From: Triatoma infestans
Lineage: Eukaryota; Arthropoda; Insecta; Hemiptera; Reduviidae
Assembly (NCBI GenBank): GCA_011037195.1
Contig: JAAEAF010004970.1
Coordinates: 17,783 to 81,782, forward strand
DNA length: 64,000 bases
Reading direction: 5' to 3'
This document shows, one piece after another, positions 22,422 through 31,908 of this stretch (position 1 is its first letter; each line of letters begins with the position of its first letter). The notes under the pieces were generated by a model. The model searched no databases. It was given only the letters and a program-made list of their open reading frames with translations, and had not been told where the DNA came from. Position numbers and translations under genes: made by a program.

Positions 22422-22723
22422 AACATTCAATTATGCCAACGTTTCGACAGAGTTTCCTGTCTTTATCAAGGTTTTAATATATAGAAAGCCGTGAAGATAT
22501 GGAGAAAGAATTTTTAAACATACACATTTGTTACATCGCAGAAACAAAGTAACTTTTAATATTCCTTTTTAACAGTAACTTTTAATTTTTTTTTTTATGT
22601 TTCTGCGATGTAACAAATGTGTATGTTTAAAAATTCTTTCTCCACATCTTCACGACTTTCTATATATTAAAGCCTTGTGATAAAGACAGGAACCTCGGTC
22701 GAAACGTTGGCATAATTGAATGT
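22422..22723. repeat. Long inverted repeat (hairpin), arms about 124 bp
   Basis: 22422-22545 is nearly the exact reverse complement of 22599-22723, with a 53-base AT-rich spacer. The arms contain 'acaaatgtgtatgttt', 'gaaagaatttttaaaca' and a CGAAACGTTGGCATAAT motif. Each arm in its own orientation has a small stem, GACAG...CTGTC in the left arm, immediately before CGAAAC. Arms differ by a few substitutions (gtgaagatat versus gtgaagatgt), so it is not very recent. Could be a foldback-type mobile element or the junction of two inverted insertions. Confidence 0.8.
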
Positions 22724-23529
22724 TTTTTCTGGACCAATCGGGCAATTCGCTCATCAAGGACATATTTCTTTTCGATTTAACATAGAGCACGCGTAGCATT
22801 AGCAGCTGTACACGTTTGTTTGTTTTTTCAGTAGTAACATAAAATACTACTAGGTCGTACGACACAGTCATGGTTTTCCTAAAAATGCTCACAATTGAAC
22901 TGATTATTTGAGGGGACATAATATGTATAGAAACCATCATTATGATGGTTTAATTAATCATCATTATGATAGAAAGATTAATATAATATCATGTTTCTAA
23001 ACATCAGACCTATGTAAATGGGTTTAAAAGTCCATGGAACTTCTTCTTCTAGAAAAACGGTCAATTTTTTTATACACCCCATTAGATCTTGGGTGGTTAA
23101 ATATTTCATTATGGAGATTATGAAAGCTGCTACTTAGCCAAGTGCCTAGTACTTGTTTAGGGCGGTCCTGGGTTCACTTTACGATGATTTTTCTGTAGAT
23201 GTTGATTCTTCTTATATGTAAAAACTGGGAAGTTACAGTTATTGTGGATAGGGTGGCTAGTATCAGAGGCTGTAAAGTGCTTTCATTTTCAATCAAAAAT
23301 CACTATCTTGTAAGCCATGGGTTTTAAGGTTACCAAAGTTTAGTTTACCTAGTTGTTGATAAGTAAAAGAAATGCCTATATTTTAAGTCGCCGTTGTGCC
23401 AAATATGTCTCTCTCATGCACCAGAGGCTATCACCAAATTTCTTCATAAAATAATTCACCAACAGTCAACTAATTCTTTTATAAAAATAAGCAATGACGG
23501 ATAAAATCCCAGAAGCTGTATAGCAATAA
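22724..23529. other. Intergenic, nothing supported
   Basis: The minus frame at 22650-22940 overlaps the inverted repeat and shows no known motif. The rest is AT-rich without recognisable genes. Confidence 0.4.
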
Positions 23530-23965
23530 AAAGTCTTGTGGGGATTCCGAGCTAGTGACAAGGCAGACTTACTGGCCAAAGAAGGAGTATTATTGCCTCA
23601 GCCAGAGGTAGATCCAATAGATAGGTAAAACGAGATCATTTGATGCGCTCCTTCAGGGCTGCAGCTGAAGGAAAGGCATGGGCGTAGCTTTTTGAAAAAA
23701 ACTTCCTCAGGAATCTGCCGAGGTTTGTACGCTTTGTGCCCTCTATGCACGACGGAAGAATGGGACCATCTTTACTAATACGCTCGCTGCTAATAGAACA
23801 TCAAGCGAGTAATATGACAAAGTTAATCAGCATTCTATCCTTCTTTATTGGAACGCCCGGCGCCGAATGGCTAATTTGCCCGGGCGGGCGGCATTGGATG
23901 AAAAAAAAAGATGTCAACAATTATAAATCTCATCTCAACCATATATTCAACAATTATAAATAAAT
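23530..23965 (+). pseudogene. LINE fragment: end of RNase H and C-terminal domain
   Basis: Reads as the last RNase H motif, SDKADLLAKEGVLLPQPEVD (from 23539), equivalent to the N-E-x-A-D-x-L-A-K signature of LINE RNase H, followed in other frames by LCPLCTTEEWDHLY (a C-x2-C...H zinc-like motif) and LIRSLLIEHQASNMTKL. The order RNase H tail, then cysteine motif, then leucine-rich C-terminus matches Jockey/I-type ORF2 ends. At least three frame changes are needed. It could belong to LINE-B or another RNase H family; divergence is too great to say. Confidence 0.55.
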
Positions 23966-24029
23966 TAATTGATTAAATTATGCAACAAAAGCAAGTTGTT
24001 TGTATATACTCGTGAAATGTTAAATGTTA

Positions 24030-24620
24030 TATTACTTTCTCTTACTCCTAGTAACAGGAAGTATTGTAATCGTGTCAAATTTTTTATATCGAGTTTTCAC
24101 CGGAAATATCCGTTTTGAGATCTCCTGAGTCCAAAAAACCACTTTACTAGTTTTTTTTTTTTTTTTTGCGATTTTCTCAAAAATGGTTCCAACGAGATTT
24201 TTTGAAACTTTGTTGTATCAACTACACATACAAAGCATTACAATCTTTAATTGAAACTTTTCACCGGAAAAATTCATTTAAGGGTACTTTTGAGGGAGTG
24301 GTAGGGTTTACAGCTTCCTCTAAAGTGTTATTTCAGTTTATTACACAATTTTATCATCTAAATAATATTAATTAGAATTATAGATATATATTGTTGAAAT
24401 TCCAAGTTCGAAAAAAAATCGGATGATCGGAAGTGCGTTTTTACTAGCAAGTATTTTTCAATTTTTTGCGATTTTCTCCATAATAACACCGATGAATTTT
24501 TTTTTTAAATTTGATGTTACTATAAAATTTGTACTATCACAATTTTGAAAATTGGATTAAGAGAAAGTTGTTTGAGAGGGCTGTTGTATCACACCAGAAT
24601 TTTTTATAATGTAATTAGTA
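24030..24620 (+). repeat. DR copy (nearly complete)
   Basis: Begins 'actttctcttactcctagtaacagg' and ends 'ggattaagagaaagttgtttgag', i.e. with the inverted ACTTTCTCTTA / TAAGAGAAAGT ends. In between it has the usual block order: 'accggaaatatccgttttgag', 'gagtccaaaaaa', 'tttgcgattttctcaaaaatgg', 'actacacatacaaag', 'aaaattcatttaagggtac', 'gttgttgaaattcc' analogue, 'gaagtgcgtttttac'. Length about 550 bases. No protein-coding signal. Confidence 0.7.
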
Positions 24621-24639
24621 ATTATTAGTAACAATAAGG

Positions 24640-24832
24640 AAAAAGATTAGCTCAGTGTTAGGGCGCTGGACACCCACGTGAAGGTCCAGGGTTCAAGTCC
24701 TGTAGTGCTGTTCTTTGATCAGCTCTGCCTAGGCAACTCTACAACTCACTGTCTTAGTGATAGTCAGTGTTGCCTGTAAAAAAAATATACAGGTGATAGA
24801 GTGTTGCCGTGCATTAAAAAAAAAAAAATAAT
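24640..24832 (+). mobile_element. tRNA-derived SINE with poly-A
   Basis: Head 'gattagctcagtgttagggcgctgga' (A-box-like) and 'agggttcaagtcc' (B-box), body 'caactcactgtcttag' and 'gtcagtgttgcc', and a poly-A end at about 24819-24830. It resembles tRNA with a D-arm 'TTAGCTCAG', but what follows the B-box is not a closing acceptor stem, so it is a SINE rather than a functional tRNA. Confidence 0.75.
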
Positions 24833-24968
24833 AATAATATCATTAATAAATTCGAACTTAACTAATTTTCGCGCTATGTTTCCCTCAAATAATGTGGACA
24901 GCACCTGAATCGCCTACAAAAATCCTTAATTAAAATAATGTGTTCTTACTATGAATTATTTCTCTGAG

Positions 24969-25191
24969 TTAATTTGTGAAAACCTCTAGCTGGTTAGGAT
25001 GAATTCTTGTTTTTCAACTCTAGGACACTGGAGCCGCAACTTGTACTCTATTAGCACATGAACCACTATAATACAGCACAGTGTACAGTCGAGGGACCTT
25101 GGGTATTGAAGCGGCAAGTTGTAACAGCGGGGGCCTGTAGTAAATTAGAAAGGAAATGTTAGCCCATGTAATACGAGTAGAGAATTTTCGT
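24969..25191. repeat. Left arm of a large inverted repeat
   Basis: Reverse complement of 27043-27241 with small differences. Shared blocks: 'tttgtgaaaacctctagctgg', 'aggatgaattcttg', 'agccgcaacttgtactctat', 'cagtgtacagtcgaggga', 'aaatgttagcccatgtaat'. The two arms enclose about 1.85 kb holding DR, a LINE tail and rearranged fragments. No coding signal in the arm. Confidence 0.8.
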
Positions 25192-25489
25192 GAACCCTAG
25201 CAGAGTACGTACATTTAAGGAAACAAACTTTTTTCCCTTGTAAACAATTATTTTTATTTATAAAACTTCTATTTTAGAACCTTTCTAGTCTCGAAATAAT
25301 TTGAGATTATTAAAGTTTAGATCATGAATGACTACAATAAACAATATAATACATTTTTAAACCTAAGCCACTATTTTAGAAAAACAGAATTGCAACATTT
25401 TAAACTTTCTTCTACACATGAGGTTTGATTATTGTAAGTGTATGTCTTTTTATACATATCTATTTACTGTCATATTTTCCAAACTTTAA

Positions 25490-26190
25490 TACTTTCAAAT
25501 AATATTTTTTCTTTCTCTTACTATTGTTAGAGAAAGATTTGTAATCCTGTGATACTTTCGAAATCAAGTTTTTACCAGTTATATCCATTTTGAGGTCCTC
25601 TGAGTCCAAAAAAAAAAACTGGTTTTTAACAATTGGTCGCTGTGTGTGTATGTGCGTGTGTGTGTGAGAGCAGGTTAGCATACCTCAAATACGAAAAATC
25701 ACAAAATGTTCAAACTTAATATTTCGTTAAAGTACCACCAGGAGACTTGACAATAAGCATTTCGTAAAAATCTTTCTATCGGAAATGCCACTTTACTGAA
25801 TGCCCCCCCCCCCCCAGTTTTTTGTGATTTTCTTGAAAACTACTCCAACGATTTTCTTTTTAAACTTGATATATGAACTCCACATACAATGAGCTACAAC
25901 TTTTATTTGAAACATTTTTCGTGATAAAGTCATTTAAGGGCACTTATGGGGGGGGGGGGCGAGAAGATGTAAGCTTTTCCTCTATAAAGTGTTATTTCAG
26001 TTTATTACACAATTCTATTTTTCTAAATAATATTAATTGCAATTTCAATGTGTTGTTGAAATTCCGTGTTACAAAGAAATTCGGTTGACCGGAAGTGCAT
26101 TTTTTTTTTTTTTTACTAAAAAAGTATTTTTTAAGTTTTTCACCAATTTTCTATAAAATGGCTCCAATGATTTTCTTTAAACAAAGTATA
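25490..26190 (+). repeat. DR copy
   Basis: Starts at 'ctttctcttact' (25510) and runs through 'gagtccaaaaaaaaa', a (GT)n-rich stretch at 25640-25668, 'aatatttcgttaaagtacca', 'caacgattttctttttaaac', 'cacttatggggggg', 'ttgttgaaattccgtgtt', 'gaccggaagtgca'. It is cut at about 26190 where a LINE-derived segment begins. Contains C and G homopolymers at 25802-25815 and 25950-25960. Confidence 0.7.
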
Positions 26191-26194
26191 CGAA

Positions 26195-26332
26195 TCAGAG
26201 ACATTTTCCGTGGTAGCCTGCTTCATTTTGTGGTCATATACCGGTTTCGGGTGTTCGCCCATCTTCAGAATGCTTTTGTCAGACAGTGTGATAACACAGA
26301 CTTGCACAGAGCAAATTCAGTTTTACAAGCTT
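26195..26332 (-). other. Fragment with stem-CGAAAC motif, duplicated at 27.3 kb
   Basis: On the minus strand it contains CTGAAGATGGGCGAACACCC then GAAACCGG (about 26271-26243). Most of 26195-26285 recurs in reverse orientation at about 27312-27390 ('gaagcaggctaccacgg', 'tgtctgacaaaagcat'). The motif resembles one at 30.47 kb. No protein-coding signal. Confidence 0.5.
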
Positions 26333-26960
26333 TGATGCTTTCCAGCTCTGCGGAACCAATCACCACAACAACTTTTAGGGAAGCTATATTCGCTTTTCCA
26401 ATACTCGCTAGTAACCCTGGCCTCAAAATCTTCTCTGGATGATAGCATCGCAGTCCATTAGGAGATGTTGAATTCTTCTCCAAGTCCCCATAGAAACTGC
26501 AGTAGTATCACATTTTAGGCACAGCTTATTCAGATACCCATAATGAGACCATATTGCCCCCCCCCCCCCCCCGGTAAAGAAATCTGTCAGCTTGCAAGAC
26601 TCAAGCCTGGATCAGATCTTTTCTGATTACAAGTCTTAGCCGGACTCAGGCGTCGTGAGTGTTGTTCAGAGTAATGCTTTCTTGACTTCCTCGTTGGGGA
26701 ATAAATTGTTATTATCTCACGAAAGGGTTTTGTGACCCACGAAAAAACGGGATTACACATTTCTGAGCATTGGGGATTAAACTGTTGTTATCTCACGAAA
26801 GGATTTTGACCCACGAAAGAGGGATTACTTACGTTTTTTTCCTTGTCAGGTTATTGGTCATCTCCGTTATTTTGCGCATCAACATGACATTACATCTTGA
26901 ATAGGGTAACTTTCTTCCCATGTTCAAGTGACTTTACTGAACGTTTTCAATACCATCTTT
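26333..26960 (-). pseudogene. LINE-C C-terminal fragment with 2-unit minisatellite
   Basis: Minus-strand translation near 26540-26440 gives NKLCLKCDTTAVSMGTWRR, then IQHLLMDCDAIIQRRF: a C-x2-C ... H-x3-D-C ending like the zinc motif of I/R1-type LINE ORF2. The same region, including a long C run ('attgcccccc'), is present at 40720-40960. Upstream (in element sense) lie two copies of a 72-base unit (26690-26833), which is present eight times in the other copy. No intact frame. Downstream (26333-26430) the two copies diverge. Confidence 0.65.
26690..26833. repeat. 72-base minisatellite, 2 units
   Basis: Units contain 'tctgagcattgggg', 'aaactgttgttatctcacga' and 'gacccacgaaagagggatta'. Same unit as the array at 41015-41585. 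Confidence 0.85.
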
Positions 26961-27042
26961 TTAATTGTATTTTTAAACTAAACACTTAAACTAGGTCAAA
27001 GGGACGTATGGTCACGGTAGCTAGGTAGGGACCTATTCCCTA

Positions 27043-27241
27043 CTCCTATTACATGGGCTAACATTTCCCTTCTAATTTACTAGAGCCCGCAACTTGCCGC
27101 TTCAATACCCAAGGTCCCTCGACTGTACACTGTGCTGTAGTATAGTGGTTCATGTGCTAATAGAGTACAAGTTGCGGCTCCAATATCAAGAGTTGAAAAA
27201 CAAGAATTCATCCTAACCAGCTAGAGGTTTTCACAAATTAA
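27043..27241. repeat. Right arm of the large inverted repeat
   Basis: Mirror of 24969-25191 (see that entry). The arm ends in 'gaggttttcacaaatta', after which DR-like sequence follows. Confidence 0.8.
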
Positions 27242-27840
27242 GGGTGGGAAAGGAATATGTTTTTGGGTTGTTAAAGGGGCAAATTTTCCTTAAAATGGAA
27301 ACAACAACAACACTGTCTGACAAAAGCATCCTGTAACGCTCGACACTGGTCTATGACCACAAAATGAAGCAGGCTACCACGGAAAATGTCTCTGATGCTT
27401 TCCAGCTCTGCGGAACCAATCACCACAACAAAGTATACGAACTAAGCATCCAAACGAGCTACAACTTTTATTTCCAATATTTCTCCGCGGAAAACTTATT
27501 TATGGGGGCTTTTGTGGGAAGGGGAGTGTTATGTTTTCCTCTATTTTGCTATCTTACTTGATTATATAGTACAATTTTCTGCTATCCAATGAAAAATTAA
27601 TTAAAAATAAATACATCGCCAAAATTCCAAGTTTTCAAAAAAAAAAATTACTAAACCGGAAATGCGTTTTTGTGATAAAACAGTTTTTTTTTTCTGCAGT
27701 TTTCTGCGATTTTCTCCATAAAAATCACCAACGAATATCATTAAATTTAGAATAATAATAAGTTAATTAAATTTGTCAATTACAATTTGGTAAATTGATG
27801 TAAGAGAAAGTTACGCCCAGCAGATTTTTATATTTTATTT
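27242..27840 (+). repeat. DR copy with rearranged left end
   Basis: The right part is DR: 'gagctacaacttttatttcc', 'acttatttatgggggctttt', 'gttttcctctattttgc', 'gccaaaattccaagttttc', 'ctaaaccggaaatgcg', 'ctgcgattttctccat', ending 'gtaagagaaagttacg'. The left part (27290-27430) is a patchwork: an inverted piece of 26195-26285 directly followed by 'tgatgctttccagctctgc', which is in direct orientation with 26333-26370. Confidence 0.6.
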
Positions 27841-28441
27841 CCTTATGAAATATAAATTGTTTATTTAAACATGAAATTTGTAATTAAATGTTTTCCCTTT
27901 TTTTTTTCTTTTCTTAATTTTTATTTCATTTAAATTACAATTTTTAAAGTCTTTTATTTTTAAAATGTTAATTTTGTTTGCGATGGAAAAGTTTTAAACA
28001 ATTTATATTCTTTAATTTAAATTTGGAAAGAAAAAAATGTAAATATAGGAAAAAAATTCAAACCAAAACCCCAAACTTAATCTGATTCATCTAAAGCGAA
28101 TCGAAAATAAACTTTCCAAACTAAAGTTACCAGTAAGTTATTTAAGATAAAATATTTGGTATTGTAGATGTGAAGTAAGCATTTTTTTTTACGTTATTTC
28201 TCTTGCATGTTTAGTTTATGTGAAATCCTGGATTATTTGTTTTTTTACAGAATATTTCAAGGTAACCAATATTTATGTTTGGCCCGTTGCTAATTAAACA
28301 AGCTATAAAATTAGTTGGCTGGGGCCTAAGAAGTTTTCTAAACTCAAAGACACCATTGAAACTTACACCCCAAAAACGAACTCTGTTTACAGCATACTTT
28401 TTGCACTGCACCAAACTGTAACGCATGTTAAATTTTGGTGA
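27841..28441. other. AT-rich intergenic
   Basis: No gene. The minus frame at 28211-28426 has no recognisable motif. Confidence 0.4.
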
Positions 28442-28728
28442 ATCAAAACAACCACCTAAGAAAGAGACTTAGACAACATGAACTAGATATAGCTAACAAA
28501 AAAATTGACAGTACAGCCCTCATAAAACATGCATTCACCTTTGCCCACTCCTTTGAAATGCTTCAGTCCTAACTGCCCATTCCAACCACATGAAGTGCGA
28601 CTTCTTTCTGAATCCATCCAGAATTAACATCAACCCTAACTCTATTAACTACAAAAAAGACAAGGACGTCATTACCTCTTCTTACGACAACATTTTCCGC
28701 TTCCACAAAAAAGGCCCCTGCCACTAAA
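28442..28728 (+). pseudogene. Penelope-like element: GIY-YIG endonuclease C-terminal part
   Basis: Two frames give consecutive pieces typical of the C-terminal GIY-YIG endonuclease of Penelope-like elements: NHLRKRLRQHELDIANKKID then STALIKHAFTFAHSFE, followed after a frameshift near 28570 by FFLNPSRININPNSINYKKD and a SSYDNIF ending. In intact relatives this reads R-x3-H-x3-I...T-A-L-x2-H-x6-H-x-F ... FLE-x2-I-x7-SIN-x3-D. The catalytic GIY-YIG core and the RT are upstream and missing, and the family's Glu in FLE is Asn here. Assignment from motif order; other GIY-YIG elements are possible. Confidence 0.65.
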
Positions 28729-28789
28729 TTACTGAAATGTAATTAATGTGGATGTTGTATGTTTGTAGTAGAATAGAATAGAATAGAAT

Positions 28790-29690
28790 CGGGGGGGGGG
28801 GGCGCATCATTCCACTGCGACCTTACAAAGAGGTCTATTGTAGGATTCCCCTTAAGTTACAGAACAGCCCCCAGCTTTGCCCTCCTAATCAATCCTAGCA
28901 AGCTGAGAGCGGCTCCGTCATGAAGCTTTCAGCTTCGGGATTGCCCGTCCCCAATTGAAGAAACCTAATCCTCGCCAGGCCGGCGCACTCACAAAGGATG
29001 TGCGCCGGGGTCTCCTCCTTTACCTTGCAGAATCGGCATACCGCACTATCCGCAAGTTGTAGGTGGTGCATGTGTCTATTCAGCCTACAATGCCCTGTTA
29101 GTAGACCCACAATTAACCTTATATCCCTTCGGGTTTGGCTCAGTAGGTCTTTGGTAAATTTAGGCAAATGCCTTTTAATGAAGATCTTTGCCTGCCTCTT
29201 CCTGGTGTTCCCTCCCACCAACGCAGACGCTGATCTTCTATCCACCCCTTGATAGAAGTTTGGATGAGGCTCCTGGACAAGCCGCAGAAGGGTTCGGGGC
29301 CTATAAAGGTATCCTGCGAGCCCTCCCTCGCTAGGGCATCCGCCCTCTCATTGCCCAGGAACCCCGCATGTCCCGGCACCCAGGCGAGTGTCAGTTTATT
29401 CCGAGTACCCACCTCGGTGAGGGCAAGTAGGCAGTCCCACACCAGTCTTGAGACTATTTGGTGTGAAGAAAGTGCCTTCAGGGCTGCCTGACTGTCGGAG
29501 TATATGGCCACTCTTCTACCCACTATCCTTTGCCTTATAATCTCCCTAGCGCAGAGTTGTAACGCCACGACTTCAGCCTGAAAGACCGTGGCGTACTTCC
29601 CCAGGGTGGCCTTAATTTTAACTTTAGGCCTGCCCCTGTAGACCCCAGCTCCGACCCCAGTCGGAGTTTTGGATCCATCTGTGTACCAGA
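28790..29690 (-). mobile_element. LINE-B 3' half
   Basis: Minus-strand LINE piece from the start of RNase H (about 29690) through the C-terminal domain (28895) to the 3' end near 28790. The 3' UTR has 'ggtcgcagtggaatgatgcg', close to the tail of SINE-2, and ends at a G run and 'gaatagaatagaatag' repeats (28769-28790). The 5' end is cut by LTR-A at 29691. Confidence 0.8.
28895..29690 (-). pseudogene. LINE-B RNase H plus C-terminal domain
   Basis: RNase H: WYTDGSKTPTG (first catalytic Asp), ATVFQAEVVALQLCAREI (Glu), YSDSQAALKALSSHQIV (Asp), LAWVPGHAGFLGNERADALA (final motif). Then FIGPEPFCGLS, and after a -1/+1 frame change near 29150-29250 the C-terminal domain: RLIVGLLTGHCRLNRHMHHL, VCRFCKVKEETPAHILCEC (C-x2-C...H-x3-C) and RIRFLQLG. 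All four RNase H acidic positions are visible, making this the best-preserved RNase H of the window apart from that at 55.5 kb. It needs two frame changes. RT is absent, so inactive. Confidence 0.85.
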
Positions 29691-30150
29691 TGTTTGTAGT
29701 AGCACGAGCGGTTTAGTAAAAGGGCTTGTATGTATGTTTGAGATGGAATTATTAGTAATAATCAAGAGAGCACCACTGTTTTTAAAATAGATATATTCTC
29801 TAAGAGAAATTAACTTACTTTAAAATATCACAATAATAAGCTTATAACAAACTCTTATGTTATAACTTAAAACTGGTACAGTTCTGATGTGTTCTCCTTG
29901 GTGTCTACAAGAAATCTGTGTTGAAGGAATGCCCTCTTTTTAGCTGGGAAGTCCCCTCTTTACAAAAGAGTTGGCCTAACGGGTTTTTGTGCCTTTGTTT
30001 TCCTAATAGCAATGGCTCCAAATTACAATACCTGACTCTTTTCACTGCACTAAGAAAATATTAACAAAATTAGATTTTTGATACTATAAAATATTCTAAA
30101 CTATTTTTCAAAACTATTATTTTCTTTTATTTCTTTCTCCCACTATATTA
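29691..30150 (+). mobile_element. LTR-A abutting the LINE-B fragment
   Basis: Starts TGTTTGTAGTAGCACGAG exactly where the LINE-B RNase H frame ends. It shares with the other LTR-A copies 'gggcttgtatgtatg', 'agtaataatcaagagagcac', 'tcacaataataagcttata', 'tgatgtgttctccttggtg' and, with the 42.9 kb copy, the 3' part 'ataaaatattctaaa'. The 3' end is placed near 30150, where similarity to the 42.9 kb copy stops. No target duplication could be seen because the LINE does not resume on the other side. Confidence 0.65.
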
Positions 30151-31152
30151 CACATACCAACTTTCTACAATTTTCCATTCATTTTCTAGTTTATTTATTA
30201 TTCATTTATTTCTCTTATAATTATTAATTGAGTTGTTTTTTTTTTTCATTTCTTCCACTCTTCACATTTTCCAACTTGGAAAAAAATTTTCCCCTCTCTG
30301 TTTTTTTTGCAAGCACACCTTACTCTACAACCAAACAATAACCTCCTCAAAACATTTAACTCTCCATTCTTCCATAACAGGTATCATATCATTCTAATAT
30401 TGTTAAATTGTTATGTGTTTTAATTTTAATTTACAATTTTCTTGATACCATATTTTTGTTTTGTAGTTCCTGAGGAAGGTCACCAAAGGTGTCCGAAACG
30501 TCGAATAAACTAGGTTTTTTAATGTACAATTTTACTCAAATTTTATTGAAATTTTACGAAATACGTGAAATACAATGTCGTCTTATTTAATTAATTTGAA
30601 TTTTATGAAACTCCACTTTTTCGCTATATTTATGAACCGCCCCATTTCCCTTGAAGTTGAAATTTCAACATTTCTACCTTTTATCTCTACTGTTACTCTT
30701 TATAAGTTATCTATGCACAAATATCTTGACATCAAACGGTGCTTCTTACAAGAAATTCTAACAAACTATTTTCACAGATAGATAATTTATCTAATGTGAA
30801 TAATGGAACACCACATAAAAAAAAAAATTAAAAAAATTTCAAGTTATATTGAGAAACGTATTTTTTTCCATATAAAAACTAGTGTGCACATTACTCACTT
30901 GGTGTCATCTCCAGTCATCACTACCAGTCCTTCAAACAGATGTGAAGTATTTCATTATAAACCGTCACGGTTTTGAATTTCCACTTTAGTGGACGATATT
31001 ACGGCAACCTTCTACGAAGAAGAATTCACATGATATATGATATTTTTTTTTTATTTTATCAAATAATGTTCCTTTTTACACACTGTTATACCAAGTGTGT
31101 AATAAAACACTTCGTTTCATTGAAATGTTATCACTGGTGACAAATGTTAAAG
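30151..31152. other. AT-rich intergenic with a stem-CGAAAC motif
   Basis: No gene. 30471-30506 holds CTGAGGAAGGTCACCAAAGG then TGTCCGAAACGTCG (see findings). The frame at 30575-30781 has no known motif. Confidence 0.45.
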
Positions 31153-31479
31153 TATAATGATTGTGAGAAGGAGAGAAAGAATCGGAGAGAATGGATTTAA
31201 GAATGAGATTAGAAATAAACTAGATGATATGCTGAATACTGTATAATAAAATAGAAACACAAAACTGCAAGGACTTTACAGTTAAATAGAAGTTAAGTTG
31301 CGAGAGTATAATAAAGAGATACACTGGCTGAGTAAATAGAAATATAAGTAGATAGGTTGCTGACTGGATGTACTGTTGTGAAAATTGAATTCCCTCTCGT
31401 TAATCTAGCCTAGGTGGAGAAAATAACTAACGTTTGATTCATTTAATGTCTGCTTCTTCGCTCTTGGGATCCCATTACA
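31153..31479 (-). mobile_element. LTR-B, minus orientation
   Basis: Read on the minus strand it starts TGTAATGGGATCCCAAGAG and ends ...CATTATA, about 327 bases. Flanks are AAAG and TAAG, an imperfect 4-bp match. It lies 430 bases from a plus-oriented LTR-B (31909-32269), giving an inverted pair with 5' ends facing each other. Confidence 0.7.
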
Positions 31480-31639
31480 TAAGGCAACTTTTTCAATTTT
31501 TTTTTAATTCATCCAGTTTTAAGATTATTCTTTTTAATGCTCCTACAATCTTTACTTTTTCTTTCTTCATTATATATGATGAAATATTGTAATCTTTGTA
31601 ATGGAAGGCTCAAAAGTGTAATGTAAGATCGTCATCTTA

Positions 31640-31904
31640 AATATCACCTACAGTCCAGTAAGGAAAGCTTCTTTTCACTTTCTCCTATTCTTAGTAATGA
31701 GGAAGTATTGCGATCTTGTCGTCAAATATGCGAAACTGAGTTTTTCACCGTGAATTCAGGTATTTAAGATCCCCTGAGTACGAAAAAATGTTTTTAGCGA
31801 TTGCGGTGTGTGTGAAACTATATATTCAAAAACGAAAAATCACGGAAAGCTCGAACTAAATATTCCAAACACCGCATCTGACAAATGGTTTAAGAAAATC
31901 CATC
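31640..31904 (+). repeat. DR copy, left part (interrupted by LTR-B)
   Basis: 'actttctcctattcttagtaatgagg', 'gaaactgagtttttcaccg', 'gatcccctgagtacgaaaaa', 'attcaaaaacgaaaaatcac' follow the DR order. DR continues after the LTR at 32274. Confidence 0.6.
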
Positions 31905-31908
31905 AAAT

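Noticed and set aside
24640..24720. Possible functional tRNA gene
   Set aside because: Has A- and B-box-like words but no closing acceptor stem, and is followed by SINE body and poly-A.
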